Origin: an uncultured Lutibacter sp.
GTDB taxonomy: Bacteria > Bacteroidota > Bacteroidia > Flavobacteriales > Flavobacteriaceae
Direction: 5' to 3'
DNA length: 64,000 nucleotides
Assembly (NCBI RefSeq): GCF_947493565.1
Contig: NZ_CANLRG010000002.1
Span: 1 to 64,000 of the forward strand
This document shows positions 25,539 through 34,015 of this stretch, in pieces; the stretch's first letter is position 1; each line of letters opens with the position of its first letter. The notes under the pieces are model-generated. The model was not told the DNA's origin. It ran no database searches and saw only the letters and a list, made by a program, of their open reading frames with translations. A program made the translations under genes and the position numbers.

Positions 25539-28298
25539 TTAAAATTTAAAATTATAAGTTATTGTAGGAACAGGAACTGAAAAAATAGAGCTTTGATAAG
25601 CTTTAATTTGACCCTTATCAGTTACAAAATAAACAGAATATGGGTTATTCCTACCTAGAACATTATAAATCGAAATGTTCCAAAAGCTATGCGCTAACTT
25701 TTTTAGCTTATGGTTTCCCTCAATATTAAACCCTATATCAAACCTATAATAATCTGGTATCCTAAATTTATTTCTATCACTATATAACACATGCTCCTCG
25801 CCCTTATAGATATATTTCCCTACTGGATAAGTAACAGGTCGACCCGTTTGATAAGTGAAATTTGCAGAAAAACTATAACGTTTAGTTATTTTATAATTTG
25901 CAACTAAACTAAAATCATGAGGTTTATCATAATTAGAAGGAAAGTAATCACCATTGTTTACACGTTCTTCGTTAGACTTTCCATTTAATTTTACAAAAGA
26001 TCTAGAATAACTATATCCCAACCATCCATTCAGGTTTCCTCTTGTTTTCTTCATAAGAAATTCTACACCATAAGCTTCTCCTTCACCTTGTATTACCTCA
26101 GTTTCTATATATTTATTTAAAAGTAAATCTGCACCTACTTTATAATCTAAGGTATTTTTAGTTTTTTTATAATAGCTTTCAAGGCTTAATTCATAATATG
26201 AATCTTGAAAGTTTTTATAAAACCCTAAAGTGAATTGATTTGCTCGCTGTGGTTCAATATTTAAATCCGAAAGCTTCCAAGTGTCTGTTGGAGAAGCCGT
26301 TGTATTATTTGACAAAGTATGTATATATTGATATGTGCTATTAAAACTACCTTTAACAGATAAACTTGGAGCCAAAAAATATCGCACAGAAAATCTCATT
26401 TCTGGACCTCCATATTTTTTAACTACTTCGTTTTTATCAAAATATAATGTATCTACAACAGAGCTTTCATTTTTAGGTTCTCCTTTTAAATATTTTCTTT
26501 GAGCTGTTTTTCCTAATGAAGCATAAAATGAATACCTTAAACCAATATTTAAAAGTAATTTCTTATTTATTTTGTAGTTATCAGCAATGAAAATGGCTGA
26601 TTCTAAAGCCTTTTCCTCAGGAATTTCTTTTGCTTGAATTATTGATTCATTACCCATAGGTTTAATATTCCCTGGATTTACTTTATAAAATTTGCTAGAA
26701 ATACCATAATCAAATTTATGAGATTCACTATGAAGGTATTTCATTTTAAGTTTTAATTCCGTTTCATTAATTTTATAATCTAAATCAAAATCTGTATCAA
26801 CATCTCCATCAAATCCAATATTAAATTTATATTCACTATTTGCTAATATTAAACTCCCATTGTTCTTGTTGTTAAAATTTCTATTCCATTTTAAGGACAA
26901 TAGCCTGTTATTATATTTATATATTGAATCAGAAGTTATACTAAATTCATCATTACTAAAATAGCCTGAGGCTTCTAGGTTATTATCCTTATCTATTTTA
27001 TGTTTATACTTTCCTATAAAATCATAAAATGATGCTTTACTATTTTTTATTGATTCTTCATCTATAGCTTTAAGCACCCAATCAGAATAGGTTCCTCTTC
27101 CACCAATTAATAATGAAGATTCTCCACTAACTATTGGAATTTCTAATGTTAAATTACTTGTTACAGGTCCAATCGATGCTTCTCCTTTTAATTTTTCAGT
27201 TGAAGCATCTTTAGTTTTAATATCAAAAACTGATGATAATCTACCTCCAAACTCTGCGGGTAAACTTCCTTTATAAATATTTACATCTCCAGAAGTAAAT
27301 GGGTTTAATGCTGAAAATATTCCAAAAAAATGAGAAGGATTATAAAGTACTGCATTATCTAGTAAAATTAAATTTTGATCTTCTTTCCCCCCTCTTACAT
27401 TATAACCAGATGATCCTTCTCCAGCTTTTTTAATTCCTGGTAGTGTAGTTGCCACTTTTAAAATATCCCTTTCTCCTAAAACTAAAGGAATATTTTTAAT
27501 TTCCTGTACTTTAATTTGTGTAACCCCTGAAATAACTTCTTTAATATTTCTATCTCTATTGGCCTCTACTATAACCTCTTTTAATGTTTCTGAGCTCTCA
27601 TTTAATTCAAAATTTAAAATTCCATCACTATAAATTATAATTTTTTTATTTGCTTCTTCAATTCCTAAAGCCTTAGTTTCAACATAATTTATACCTGATG
27701 GCAATCTAATAGTATAAAAACCATTAATATCTGTTACAGCATTTATATTTTTATTTAAAACCACAATAGCTAAGTTTGGAATTGGCTCACCAGTTAAGCT
27801 ATTTATTATTCTCCCAGAAAGTGTATAATTTTTTTTAGAATAAGTCTTTGTTTCTTTACCTATCCTAACAGTCTCATATTTTTTTATCTTTGAAACAATA
27901 TTATCATCGTAAAATACAGGTTCTATATCTTTTGGACTATTTGCTTTCTGATTTTTGTTATTATAAAAAGCATTAGGCAAGTGATCATAAATCAAATTGT
28001 TTTTTGTTAAAATAACTCTATTTTCTGAAGAAATAAAATAATTTAAATCAGTCTCTTTAAAAATATCATCTAAAATTTTATTTAAACTTGCATTTTTATA
28101 ATTTCCAGAAATTAGCCCACTATCCAACCAATCATTTATATAGAAAAATTTATAACTTGTCTGTTCTTCTAATTTTTTAATTACTTCTAATTTAGTCTTA
28201 TTACTAAAAATTATGTCAATTTTTAGTTCTTCTATATTTTGAGCATTAATAACCTGAAAACAAAAACAAGTTACTATAATTACAATTATTTTTTTCAT
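25539..28298 (-). CDS. TonB-dependent receptor with STN and carboxypeptidase-regulatory-like N-terminal domains
   Basis: 919 residues with a signal peptide to about INAQN. An STN domain (about 25-110; LEVIKKLEEQTSYKFFYIND) is followed by a CarboxypepD-like beta domain (YTLSGRIINSLTGEPIPNLA), the plug (about 230-330; VLGERDILKVATTLPGI, GYNVRGGKEDQNLILLDNAV) and a 22-stranded barrel ending in an aromatic residue (VPVPTITYNFKF). It imports a substrate across the outer membrane with TonB energy. An STN often signals to a FecR anti-sigma factor, but no sigma/FecR pair lies in the window. Located between the unknown 245-residue protein (15-nt gap) and the DUF4249 gene. Confidence 0.93.
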   Translation of the reverse strand: MKKIIVIIVTCFCFQVINAQNIEELKIDIIFSNKTKLEVIKKLEEQTSYKFFYINDWLDSGLISGNYKNASLNKILDDIFKETDLNYFISSENRVILTKNNLIYDHLPNAFYNNKNQKANSPKDIEPVFYDDNIVSKIKKYETVRIGKETKTYSKKNYTLSGRIINSLTGEPIPNLAIVVLNKNINAVTDINGFYTIRLPSGINYVETKALGIEEANKKIIIYSDGILNFELNESSETLKEVIVEANRDRNIKEVISGVTQIKVQEIKNIPLVLGERDILKVATTLPGIKKAGEGSSGYNVRGGKEDQNLILLDNAVLYNPSHFFGIFSALNPFTSGDVNIYKGSLPAEFGGRLSSVFDIKTKDASTEKLKGEASIGPVTSNLTLEIPIVSGESSLLIGGRGTYSDWVLKAIDEESIKNSKASFYDFIGKYKHKIDKDNNLEASGYFSNDEFSITSDSIYKYNNRLLSLKWNRNFNNKNNGSLILANSEYKFNIGFDGDVDTDFDLDYKINETELKLKMKYLHSESHKFDYGISSKFYKVNPGNIKPMGNESIIQAKEIPEEKALESAIFIADNYKINKKLLLNIGLRYSFYASLGKTAQRKYLKGEPKNESSVVDTLYFDKNEVVKKYGGPEMRFSVRYFLAPSLSVKGSFNSTYQYIHTLSNNTTASPTDTWKLSDLNIEPQRANQFTLGFYKNFQDSYYELSLESYYKKTKNTLDYKVGADLLLNKYIETEVIQGEGEAYGVEFLMKKTRGNLNGWLGYSYSRSFVKLNGKSNEERVNNGDYFPSNYDKPHDFSLVANYKITKRYSFSANFTYQTGRPVTYPVGKYIYKGEEHVLYSDRNKFRIPDYYRFDIGFNIEGNHKLKKLAHSFWNISIYNVLGRNNPYSVYFVTDKGQIKAYQSSIFSVPVPTITYNFKF

Positions 28299-28313
28299 AA
28301 TTTAAAGCGCTTC

Positions 28314-29051
28314 TTAACTTGTCAAAATTTCACTTAAATACTTAGAAAAATTCAATAGAAAAACATCATAATCCTCTCTTTTTAATTTATAATAAGAATT
28401 ATAATAAGAATTTATATTTTTTTTAAGGTTAGGTAGTATTTTAAAAAAATTTCTTTTTGATTTTATCTTATAATAAGTATTATTATAAAAAAGGAAATAC
28501 TCTTCTTTATTTTTAAAAGCATCATAAACATATGATTTCTCTAAGTGTTTTTTTAACGATTTTTGATGTTTTTTATACATTTTAATATTACCATCATCAA
28601 AAATTACTTCATAAAAACCAACAACATTCTCAACTGAACTATTGCTAGCCTTAATATTCACAAATTTATTATTATTGTTTATTGAAAAACTTTTTACGTG
28701 CTGTTTTATTAACTTAATTATGTTAAATGAAGTATAGCTTGGTAATTTGACAATTAAATCATCATTGTAAATATCGTATTTTAACAAAATATCATAATAC
28801 GGCTGACCATTATATATGATATCTCCTATTAAAAACTCAGAACTCAAATAATATTCGTGGTCATTATGTAAAGGATTAAACTTTCTTTCATATTGTATAC
28901 CGTTATATAAACCTGTATTGCCTACTCCTATAACTTTATCAAACCATTTATAAGAACTTTCTTTAGTCAGCTCATTATTTTGGCAATAAAAAGTAGTGGT
29001 TTTTAACGATAAGAAAAAAAAAGCAAAAAAGACAATTGTTACTTTTTTCAT
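28314..29051 (-). CDS. Exported protein of unknown function, first gene of the TonB-receptor operon
   Basis: 245 residues with a signal peptide (MKKVTIVFFAFFFLSLKTTT). The mature part is unusually rich in Tyr, Asn, Phe and Lys (NSYYNSYYKLKREDYDVFLL near the C-terminus), with beta-rich sequence such as GLYNGIQYERKFNPLHNDHE and YYLSSEFLIGDIIYNGQPYY. I do not recognise a named domain. The spacing of 15 nt to the receptor gene and the lack of a terminator show it is cotranscribed with the receptor, DUF4249 and MG2/plug genes. A possible -7 variant TATATTCG (29084-29091) lies 33 nt before its start. Envelope location inferred. Confidence 0.75.
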   Translation of the reverse strand: MKKVTIVFFAFFFLSLKTTTFYCQNNELTKESSYKWFDKVIGVGNTGLYNGIQYERKFNPLHNDHEYYLSSEFLIGDIIYNGQPYYDILLKYDIYNDDLIVKLPSYTSFNIIKLIKQHVKSFSINNNNKFVNIKASNSSVENVVGFYEVIFDDGNIKMYKKHQKSLKKHLEKSYVYDAFKNKEEYFLFYNNTYYKIKSKRNFFKILPNLKKNINSYYNSYYKLKREDYDVFLLNFSKYLSEILTS

Positions 29052-29128
29052 AGATTTTTAACTTAAAATTATTTATAAGTTGCCGAATATAACTAAAAAA
29101 TTAATTTTAAATAAATTTATATATATAA

Positions 29129-29158
29129 AAAAATTCGAAACCTCTGTTTCGAATTTTT
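29129..29158. terminator. Rho-independent hairpin in the divergent gap
   Basis: Stem AAAAATTCGAAAC (29129-29141), loop CTCT, stem GTTTCGAATTTTT (29146-29158), with T run after and A run before. It lies upstream of both neighbouring genes, so it does not end either of them. Confidence 0.75.
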
Positions 29159-29275
29159 TTTTCATATAGCAATTCCCCTCAAAATAATTTATTTATTTTG
29201 GAGCTGATTAAAAACTTATACCTTTAAGTTTTCTATGCAATAGTACTGTCAGTATTTTTTTAAACAAAACATAAT
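29159..29275. other. 117-bp segment between two orphan terminators
   Basis: No open frame and no good TAnnTTTG promoter match (only TATTTTG at 29197-29203, one base short in spacing). A 5-1-5 inverted repeat TACTG-T-CAGTA lies at 29243-29253. It could be a small RNA gene, a leader, an insulator, or the remains of a lost gene. Confidence 0.3.
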
Positions 29276-29309
29276 AAGTCTAAATACATAAATTTAGACT
29301 TCTTTTTTC
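29276..29309 (+). terminator. Second Rho-independent hairpin upstream of the AraC-type gene
   Basis: Stem AAGTCTAAAT (29276-29285), loop ACATAA, stem ATTTAGACTT (29292-29301), then TCTTTTTTCT. It lies just before the promoter at 29326, and no plus-strand gene lies upstream of it. Confidence 0.75.
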
Positions 29310-29325
29310 TATAAAAATGAATTGT

Positions 29326-29333
29326 TACATTTG
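29326..29333 (+). promoter_or_regulatory. -7 element TACATTTG of the TPR-AraC regulator
   Basis: Exact TAnnTTTG match 27 nt before the ATG at 29361. Confidence 0.6.
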
Positions 29334-29360
29334 TTTTAAAATTAGCATCCATATTTTTTA

Positions 29361-29855
29361 ATGAAAAAATTTTTTACTTACCCCTTTTCTTTCCCTTTTA
29401 AAACTTACAAAATGTACTTTTTACTTTTTATAAGTATGCTACTTTTTAGCAAAAGTTATACCCAAAACAAAAAACAATTTTATATCCCAGACTCATTAAA
29501 AAATTATACGTTCCAAGAATTATTTGAAAGACAAAATGTTTTTAAAAATGATTTAAAGAAATTAAAAATTTACTCAGCTGCTTATTTACATAAAGCCAAA
29601 AATGAAAATGATACTATCAAAATAGCCAATGGATATTCTCAGTTTGCATCTAACTTTTTTATTAACAATCCAGAAAACGCAATTAAATATTATGACAGTA
29701 TAATAAATTTAACTGATGGATTATCTGATTTAGATTATCCAGGATATGGTTATTTATATAAAGGCTCCGTTCAGTTTATCATAGGCAAATACAACAAAGC
29801 ATTAGAAAATTTATTAATCGCTCAAAAACTTGCTACATTAAAAAACAACACTTAG
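29361..29855 (+). CDS. N-terminal part of a TPR-AraC membrane regulator, ends early by frame break
   Basis: 164 residues: signal/anchor segment (MYFLLFISMLLFSKSY, about 19-34), then helical tetratricopeptide-like repeats (IKIANGYSQFASNFF; YPGYGYLYKGSVQFIIGKYN). The frame stops at TAG 29853, but the minus-one frame carries on directly with QHLEIKNQIGSIKLIWGNY and the remaining TPRs, membrane helix and AraC domain. Restoring one A in the A6 run at 29840-29845, or a minus-one slip there, would give a single protein of 574 residues, the usual size of TPR-AraC regulators in flavobacteria. It may be a sequencing error, a mutation, a phase-variable state, or programmed frameshifting; the sequence alone cannot decide. 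Confidence 0.8.
   Translation: MKKFFTYPFSFPFKTYKMYFLLFISMLLFSKSYTQNKKQFYIPDSLKNYTFQELFERQNVFKNDLKKLKIYSAAYLHKAKNENDTIKIANGYSQFASNFFINNPENAIKYYDSIINLTDGLSDLDYPGYGYLYKGSVQFIIGKYNKALENLLIAQKLATLKNNT
29840..29846 (+). other. A_AAA_AAC slippery heptamer at the frame break
   Basis: In the upstream frame the codons are TTA AAA AAC; A_AAA_AAC is a canonical minus-one slippery heptamer (X XXY YYZ) in the correct register. A minus-one shift enters CAA CAC TTA GAA, the frame of the downstream part. The upstream frame stops two codons later. No convincing stimulatory stem-loop is visible in the next 60 nt. Confidence 0.6.
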
Positions 29856-31084
29856 AAATAAAAAATCAAATAGGTTCTATCAAACTAATTTGGGGAAATT
29901 ATACTGAAGCAAAAAAAGAGTTTAAATATGTGCTCAAAAATTTTGATAGTATCAACATTCCTAAAAATTTTATTACCATAAAACATCAAAGTTTATATTT
30001 TTTATCATACTCATATTTAAAAGAGAAAAGCTTTGACTCTGCTTACTTTTACGCAAATAAATATTTTGCATTAGAAAAAGATTTAGGCATTAAAAAAGCC
30101 GAATTTAACTATAAAGAATTACTTGCTGAAATAGAATATTATAAAACCAATTATAAAAAAACAATCAAACTTCTTGATGAAATTAGTGTAGATGATTTTT
30201 ACACAACTTCTTTTAATTACACGTTTTTATATGGAAGCTCTCTAAATAAATTAAATAAAAAAGAAGAAGCATTTCACTACTTTAAACTAGCCGATTCCAT
30301 TTACAATTCAACTAACGATTTAATGCCTGAGATTAGAATGGTACAAGAGTTTTTTATTGATTACTATAAAGAAAAAAAAGAGATAAAAAACCAACTTAAA
30401 TACATTAACAAACTTTTATATGTTGACAGCATTATTGATTTTAACTCTAAAACATTAAATGAAACTATTACTAAAAAATATGATACCCCTATTTTAATCG
30501 CCGAAAAAGAAAAAATTATTTATGAATTAAACAATCATCATAAAAATTATAATCTAATTATTATTATACTTAGTAGCCTTACTTTAATTTCATCAATTCT
30601 AATAGTTAGAAATAAGAGGAAACAGAAAAAATTAAATAAGCGTATTAAATCTTTAGAAAATAATAGTTCAAAAAATAAAAAGTTAGCTACAAAATTTAAT
30701 TCAGGAATTGAAGGAGTTCCTCAAAATGTAATTGATTCTATTTTAAACAACCTTAATTCTTTCGAAAAGAATCATTTATTTTTAAATAATGAAATTAAGT
30801 TAAACTCTTTAGCTAAATCATTAAATACAAATGCAAATTATCTTTCAAAAGTGATCAATCATTTTAAAGAAAAAAACTTTAATACCTACCTAACCGATTT
30901 AAGAATTGATTATTGTATTAACAAATTGAAAGCTGAAAAAATCTATAGAAAATTTACTATTCAAGCAATTGCTTACGAAGCTGGCTTTAACAATACTGAA
31001 TCTTTCTCAAAAGCATTTCATAAAAAAACGGGGGTTTATCCTTCAAATTTTATTAAAAAATTAAATAAAAAGCTCGAAATATAA
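29846..31084 (+). CDS. C-terminal part of the TPR-AraC membrane regulator (AraC/XylS DNA-binding domain)
   Basis: Open from the frame break to 31084, about 412 residues; as an independent gene the first usable start is GTG at 29930. Tetratricopeptide repeats continue, followed by one transmembrane helix (LIIIILSSLTLISSILIV), a coiled linker, and an AraC-type double helix-turn-helix: LNSLAKSLNTNANYLSKVIN and FTIQAIAYEAGFNNTESFSK, then FHKKTGVYPSNFIKKL. Such proteins couple periplasmic or membrane TPR sensing to DNA binding. The gene is divergent from the TonB-receptor operon, which is the natural candidate target. Whether the full-length protein is made depends on the frame break. Confidence 0.85.
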   Translation, partial: QHLEIKNQIGSIKLIWGNYTEAKKEFKYVLKNFDSINIPKNFITIKHQSLYFLSYSYLKEKSFDSAYFYANKYFALEKDLGIKKAEFNYKELLAEIEYYKTNYKKTIKLLDEISVDDFYTTSFNYTFLYGSSLNKLNKKEEAFHYFKLADSIYNSTNDLMPEIRMVQEFFIDYYKEKKEIKNQLKYINKLLYVDSIIDFNSKTLNETITKKYDTPILIAEKEKIIYELNNHHKNYNLIIIILSSLTLISSILIVRNKRKQKKLNKRIKSLENNSSKNKKLATKFNSGIEGVPQNVIDSILNNLNSFEKNHLFLNNEIKLNSLAKSLNTNANYLSKVINHFKEKNFNTYLTDLRIDYCINKLKAEKIYRKFTIQAIAYEAGFNNTESFSKAFHKKTGVYPSNFIKKLNKKLEI

Positions 31085-31101
31085 TATCTCGAGCTTTGTT
31101 G
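31069..31101. terminator. Terminator overlapping the end of the AraC-type gene
   Basis: Stem AAAGCTCGA (31069-31077) and TCGAGCTTT (31089-31097) around an AT-rich loop that contains the stop codon; T-rich after. Lies between this gene and the convergent aspartokinase gene. Confidence 0.75.
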
Positions 31102-31128
31102 TTAACCATTAAATTTATTCATAAAAGC

Positions 31129-32451
31129 TTATGAGGTTGCTAACTCAAAAATATAGCTATTTAGTTTTTTAAGTGCTTTAATTTTATCGTTAGTATTTAC
31201 CAAAAGTGAAATATTATTATTACTTCCTCCATAAGATATCATCCTCACTGAAATATCTTGCAACACCTTAAATAACCTATGCGTATCTTGATGTTTTACT
31301 ATTGAATTTCCAACCAAACAAATGATACTTTGTTGTTGATCAACCTCCACATTTGAAAATCGCTCTAATTCTTCTAAAATTGATGTTAAGTTTTTATCAT
31401 CATCTATAGTTAAAGAAACTGCAATTTCAGAAGTTGTTATCATATCAATTGAAGTTTCATATTTTTCAAAAATCTCAAAAACTTTTTTCAAAAACCCATG
31501 TGCTAATAACATTCTAGCTGATTTAATTTTAATAGCTGTAATAGTATCTTTAGCTGCAATTGCTTTTATTCCTTCACTTGTTGTTTCTCCAGTAATTAAT
31601 GTTCCATCAGACTCTGGATCCATGGTGTTTTTTAATCGAACAGGAATATTAGCTTCTCTAGCAGGCATTACTGTTTGTGGATGTAAAATTTTTGCTCCAA
31701 AATAAGCCAACTCAGCAGCCTCATCAAAAGATAAATTAGAAATGGCATGAGTGTTTTCTACAAAACGAGGATCGTTATTATGCATTCCATCAATATCTGT
31801 CCATATTTGAACTTCATCTGCTTCCACTACTGCTCCAATAATTGTTGCAGTATAATCACTCCCACCACGTTGTAAATTAGCAACATTTCCATAAGCATCT
31901 AAACAAATAAAGCCTTGGGTAATATAAATATCAGCAGGTAATGCACTATTAATAATGCGTTGTAAATTTTGTTTTATATAAAAATCATCTGGATTATTCG
32001 TTTTATCAATTCTCATAAATCCTAAAGCTGGTAACAGCCTTGCATTAACCCCTTCTTGATTTAAATATTTTGTAAAAATATAGGTGGAGAGTAACTCTCC
32101 TTGTGAAACTATTTTTTTATAAAGTGACTCTGAATATTTTTCAGAAATGCAATTTTTAAGATATTCAAAAACTTTGTCTATATAATTACTAACATCCTGT
32201 TTTAAAGGTGATACTTCTATCAATTCATCTAAAACAGTATGGTATTTTACATGTAGGTATTCTACACTTTTTAAAGCTTCTTGTTTTTGCCCGTTTTTAA
32301 TAAAGTTCGATAACTCTACTAAAGCATTGGTAGTGCCAGACATTGCAGATAGTACCACAATTTTTTTATCACCATCGGTAATAATGTCTTTCACTCTCTT
32401 AATATTTTCAATGGAACCTACTGAGGTTCCTCCAAATTTTAAAACTTTCAT
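31129..32451 (-). CDS. lysC: Aspartate kinase
   Basis: 440 residues starting MKVLKFGGTSVGS, the ATP-binding signature of aspartokinases. RGGSDYTATIIGA (aspartate site region), WTDIDGMHNNDPRF and LHPQTVMPAREANIPVRLKN follow, and two C-terminal ACT domains (MITTSEIAVSLTIDDD; RMISYGGSNNNISLLV) that bind end-product amino acids. It makes aspartyl phosphate for lysine, threonine and methionine synthesis. The longer frame from 32523 adds 24 non-family residues across the promoter region, so the ATG at 32451 is used; a TAnnTTTG element lies 20 nt before it. Confidence 0.95.
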   Translation of the reverse strand: MKVLKFGGTSVGSIENIKRVKDIITDGDKKIVVLSAMSGTTNALVELSNFIKNGQKQEALKSVEYLHVKYHTVLDELIEVSPLKQDVSNYIDKVFEYLKNCISEKYSESLYKKIVSQGELLSTYIFTKYLNQEGVNARLLPALGFMRIDKTNNPDDFYIKQNLQRIINSALPADIYITQGFICLDAYGNVANLQRGGSDYTATIIGAVVEADEVQIWTDIDGMHNNDPRFVENTHAISNLSFDEAAELAYFGAKILHPQTVMPAREANIPVRLKNTMDPESDGTLITGETTSEGIKAIAAKDTITAIKIKSARMLLAHGFLKKVFEIFEKYETSIDMITTSEIAVSLTIDDDKNLTSILEELERFSNVEVDQQQSIICLVGNSIVKHQDTHRLFKVLQDISVRMISYGGSNNNISLLVNTNDKIKALKKLNSYIFELATS

Positions 32452-32471
32452 CGTTTTTATATTTAATACCA

Positions 32472-32531
32472 CAAATTTAAGCGATAATTTTCCACAAATT
32501 GTGCATATTAAAAAAATATACACTAATTTTG
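32472..32531. promoter_or_regulatory. Divergent promoter region of lysC and the ACT-like gene with a central palindrome
   Basis: Minus strand: TAAATTTG (32472-32479) 20 nt before lysC. Plus strand: TTG (32499-32501), 22-nt spacer, TAATTTTG (32524-32531), 26 nt before the ATG at 32557. Between them CACAA-A-TTGTG (about 32493-32503) is a 5-1-5 inverted repeat overlapping the plus-strand -33, a candidate shared operator. Confidence 0.55.
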
Positions 32532-32556
32532 CACAAACTGTTAAATATTTAACATT

Positions 32557-33213
32557 ATGAAAACTATCGCCACCTGTGTAGAAGAAATTTTAGTTTCGCA
32601 ACCTTTTTTAGAAGATGCTTTAACAAGAAACATCTTAAATTATAGCGCTTTAGCTGAAGAGCTTAGAGAGCCAATTTCTAAAATGTTACGTAAACCTGTA
32701 AAATCTGGAGCTATTATGATGGCTTTACGAAGATACAGTCCACCAAAAGAAATGGCTAACAAAATAAAACTGAATAAGGTTTTGGAAAACTTAGGAGACA
32801 TAACTGTTCGATCAGATTTATCCGATTATACTTTTAAAAATTCTAGCACATTAATTCATAGTCACTTAAAAATGTTAGAAGTCCTTAAAGAAGATCCTCA
32901 TATATTTTACACATTTACACGTGGAGTACATGAAAGTAATGTGTTAATTAATTCAACATTAAAAAATCAAATTGAAGAAAGCTATAAAGATGAAATTTGT
33001 ACTACAGTACAAGATCACTTATCGGCAATAACCATTGGTTTACCAAAAGAAAACACCAAAATAGCCGGCTTATATTATCAGTTTTTTAAGCGCTTAGCCT
33101 GGGAAGGAATTTCATTATATGAAGTTGTTTCAACAACTAATGAGTTCACTATTTTAGTTGAAGATGAAGTAGTTGACACTGCCTTTTCTGCCGTTAAAGG
33201 ATTGAAAAATTAA
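32557..33213 (+). CDS. Conserved protein with C-terminal ACT-like segment, divergent from aspartokinase
   Basis: 218 residues, no signal peptide. The N-terminal half is helical (VEEILVSQPFLEDALTRNIL; AEELREPISKMLRKPVKSGA) and could be a small DNA- or protein-binding domain. The end, KRLAWEGISLYEVVSTTNEF then TILVEDEVVDTAFSAVKGL, has the layout of an ACT domain and resembles the last ACT unit of aspartokinases. Its position back-to-back with lysC suggests an amino-acid-responsive regulator or accessory subunit. I do not recognise an assigned function. Promoter elements are seen directly upstream; the alpha/beta hydrolase gene follows by 19 nt. Confidence 0.7.
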   Translation: MKTIATCVEEILVSQPFLEDALTRNILNYSALAEELREPISKMLRKPVKSGAIMMALRRYSPPKEMANKIKLNKVLENLGDITVRSDLSDYTFKNSSTLIHSHLKMLEVLKEDPHIFYTFTRGVHESNVLINSTLKNQIEESYKDEICTTVQDHLSAITIGLPKENTKIAGLYYQFFKRLAWEGISLYEVVSTTNEFTILVEDEVVDTAFSAVKGLKN

Positions 33214-33232
33214 CCAACCTCAGCTATTGATT

Positions 33233-34015
33233 ATGACTTTTACATACAAAAACACTGCAATTCATTTTACATCTGAAGGAAAGGGAAAAGCGATTGTTCT
33301 TTTGCATGGTTTTTTGGAAAATTTGACCATGTGGAAAGCTACCGTAAAAGAACTTTCTAAAAAAAATCGTGTAATTTGTATTGATTTGTTAGGTCATGGA
33401 CAATCTGAAAGTCTTGGATATATTCATACAATGGAAGAGCAAGCTAAAATGGTTATTGCTATTTTAAAACATCTTCGTTTAAGAAAATATGTGATTATTG
33501 GGCATAGTATGGGAGGTTATATTGCCTTGGAAGTGGCAAAATTAGTTCCATCTAGTATAAAAGGTCTGTGTTTAATGAATTCAACTGCTTTAGCAGATAC
33601 TAAAGAAAAACAGTTAAATAGAGAGCGAGGAATTGTTGCTGTAAAACAAAACCATAAAACATTTATAAGAGTTGCTATTCCAATGCTTTTTTCTGAAAAA
33701 AACAGAGAAATTTACACCTCTGAAATTAAAAATATTACCAATGAAGCTTTAAAAATGTCTCCACAAGGAATTATTGCAGCGTTAGAAGGTATGAAAATAA
33801 GAAAAAACAACAGTAATATTTACCAAACAGCAACATTTCCAATACAAATGATTATTGGTAAACAAGACCCTGCTTTGGAGTATCAATCACTTATCAATCA
33901 AACAAAAAATACGAGAGTACAAAGAATTGAATTTCCAGATGGACATATGAGTTATATAGAGAATCAAGAAGAATTGATTAAAACACTCTTAAAATTTTCA
34001 AAACTATGTTTTTAA
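33233..34015 (+). CDS. Alpha/beta hydrolase
   Basis: 260 residues. The fold landmarks are VLLHGFLENLTMW (oxyanion loop), GHSMGGYIALEVA (nucleophile elbow, Ser near residue 95), IIGKQDPA (acid) and DGHMSYIEN (catalytic His). No signal peptide, so cytoplasmic. Esterase or similar hydrolase; the substrate cannot be read from sequence. The ATG at 33233 is preferred over an in-frame TTG two codons upstream. Part of a run with the ACT-like gene (19-nt gap) and the 51-residue gene that overlaps its end by 10 nt. Confidence 0.88.
   Translation: MTFTYKNTAIHFTSEGKGKAIVLLHGFLENLTMWKATVKELSKKNRVICIDLLGHGQSESLGYIHTMEEQAKMVIAILKHLRLRKYVIIGHSMGGYIALEVAKLVPSSIKGLCLMNSTALADTKEKQLNRERGIVAVKQNHKTFIRVAIPMLFSEKNREIYTSEIKNITNEALKMSPQGIIAALEGMKIRKNNSNIYQTATFPIQMIIGKQDPALEYQSLINQTKNTRVQRIEFPDGHMSYIENQEELIKTLLKFSKLCF

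Noticed and set aside
32452-32523. Longer aspartokinase start
   Set aside because: The extension crosses the promoter elements and adds residues before the universal KFGGTSV start.
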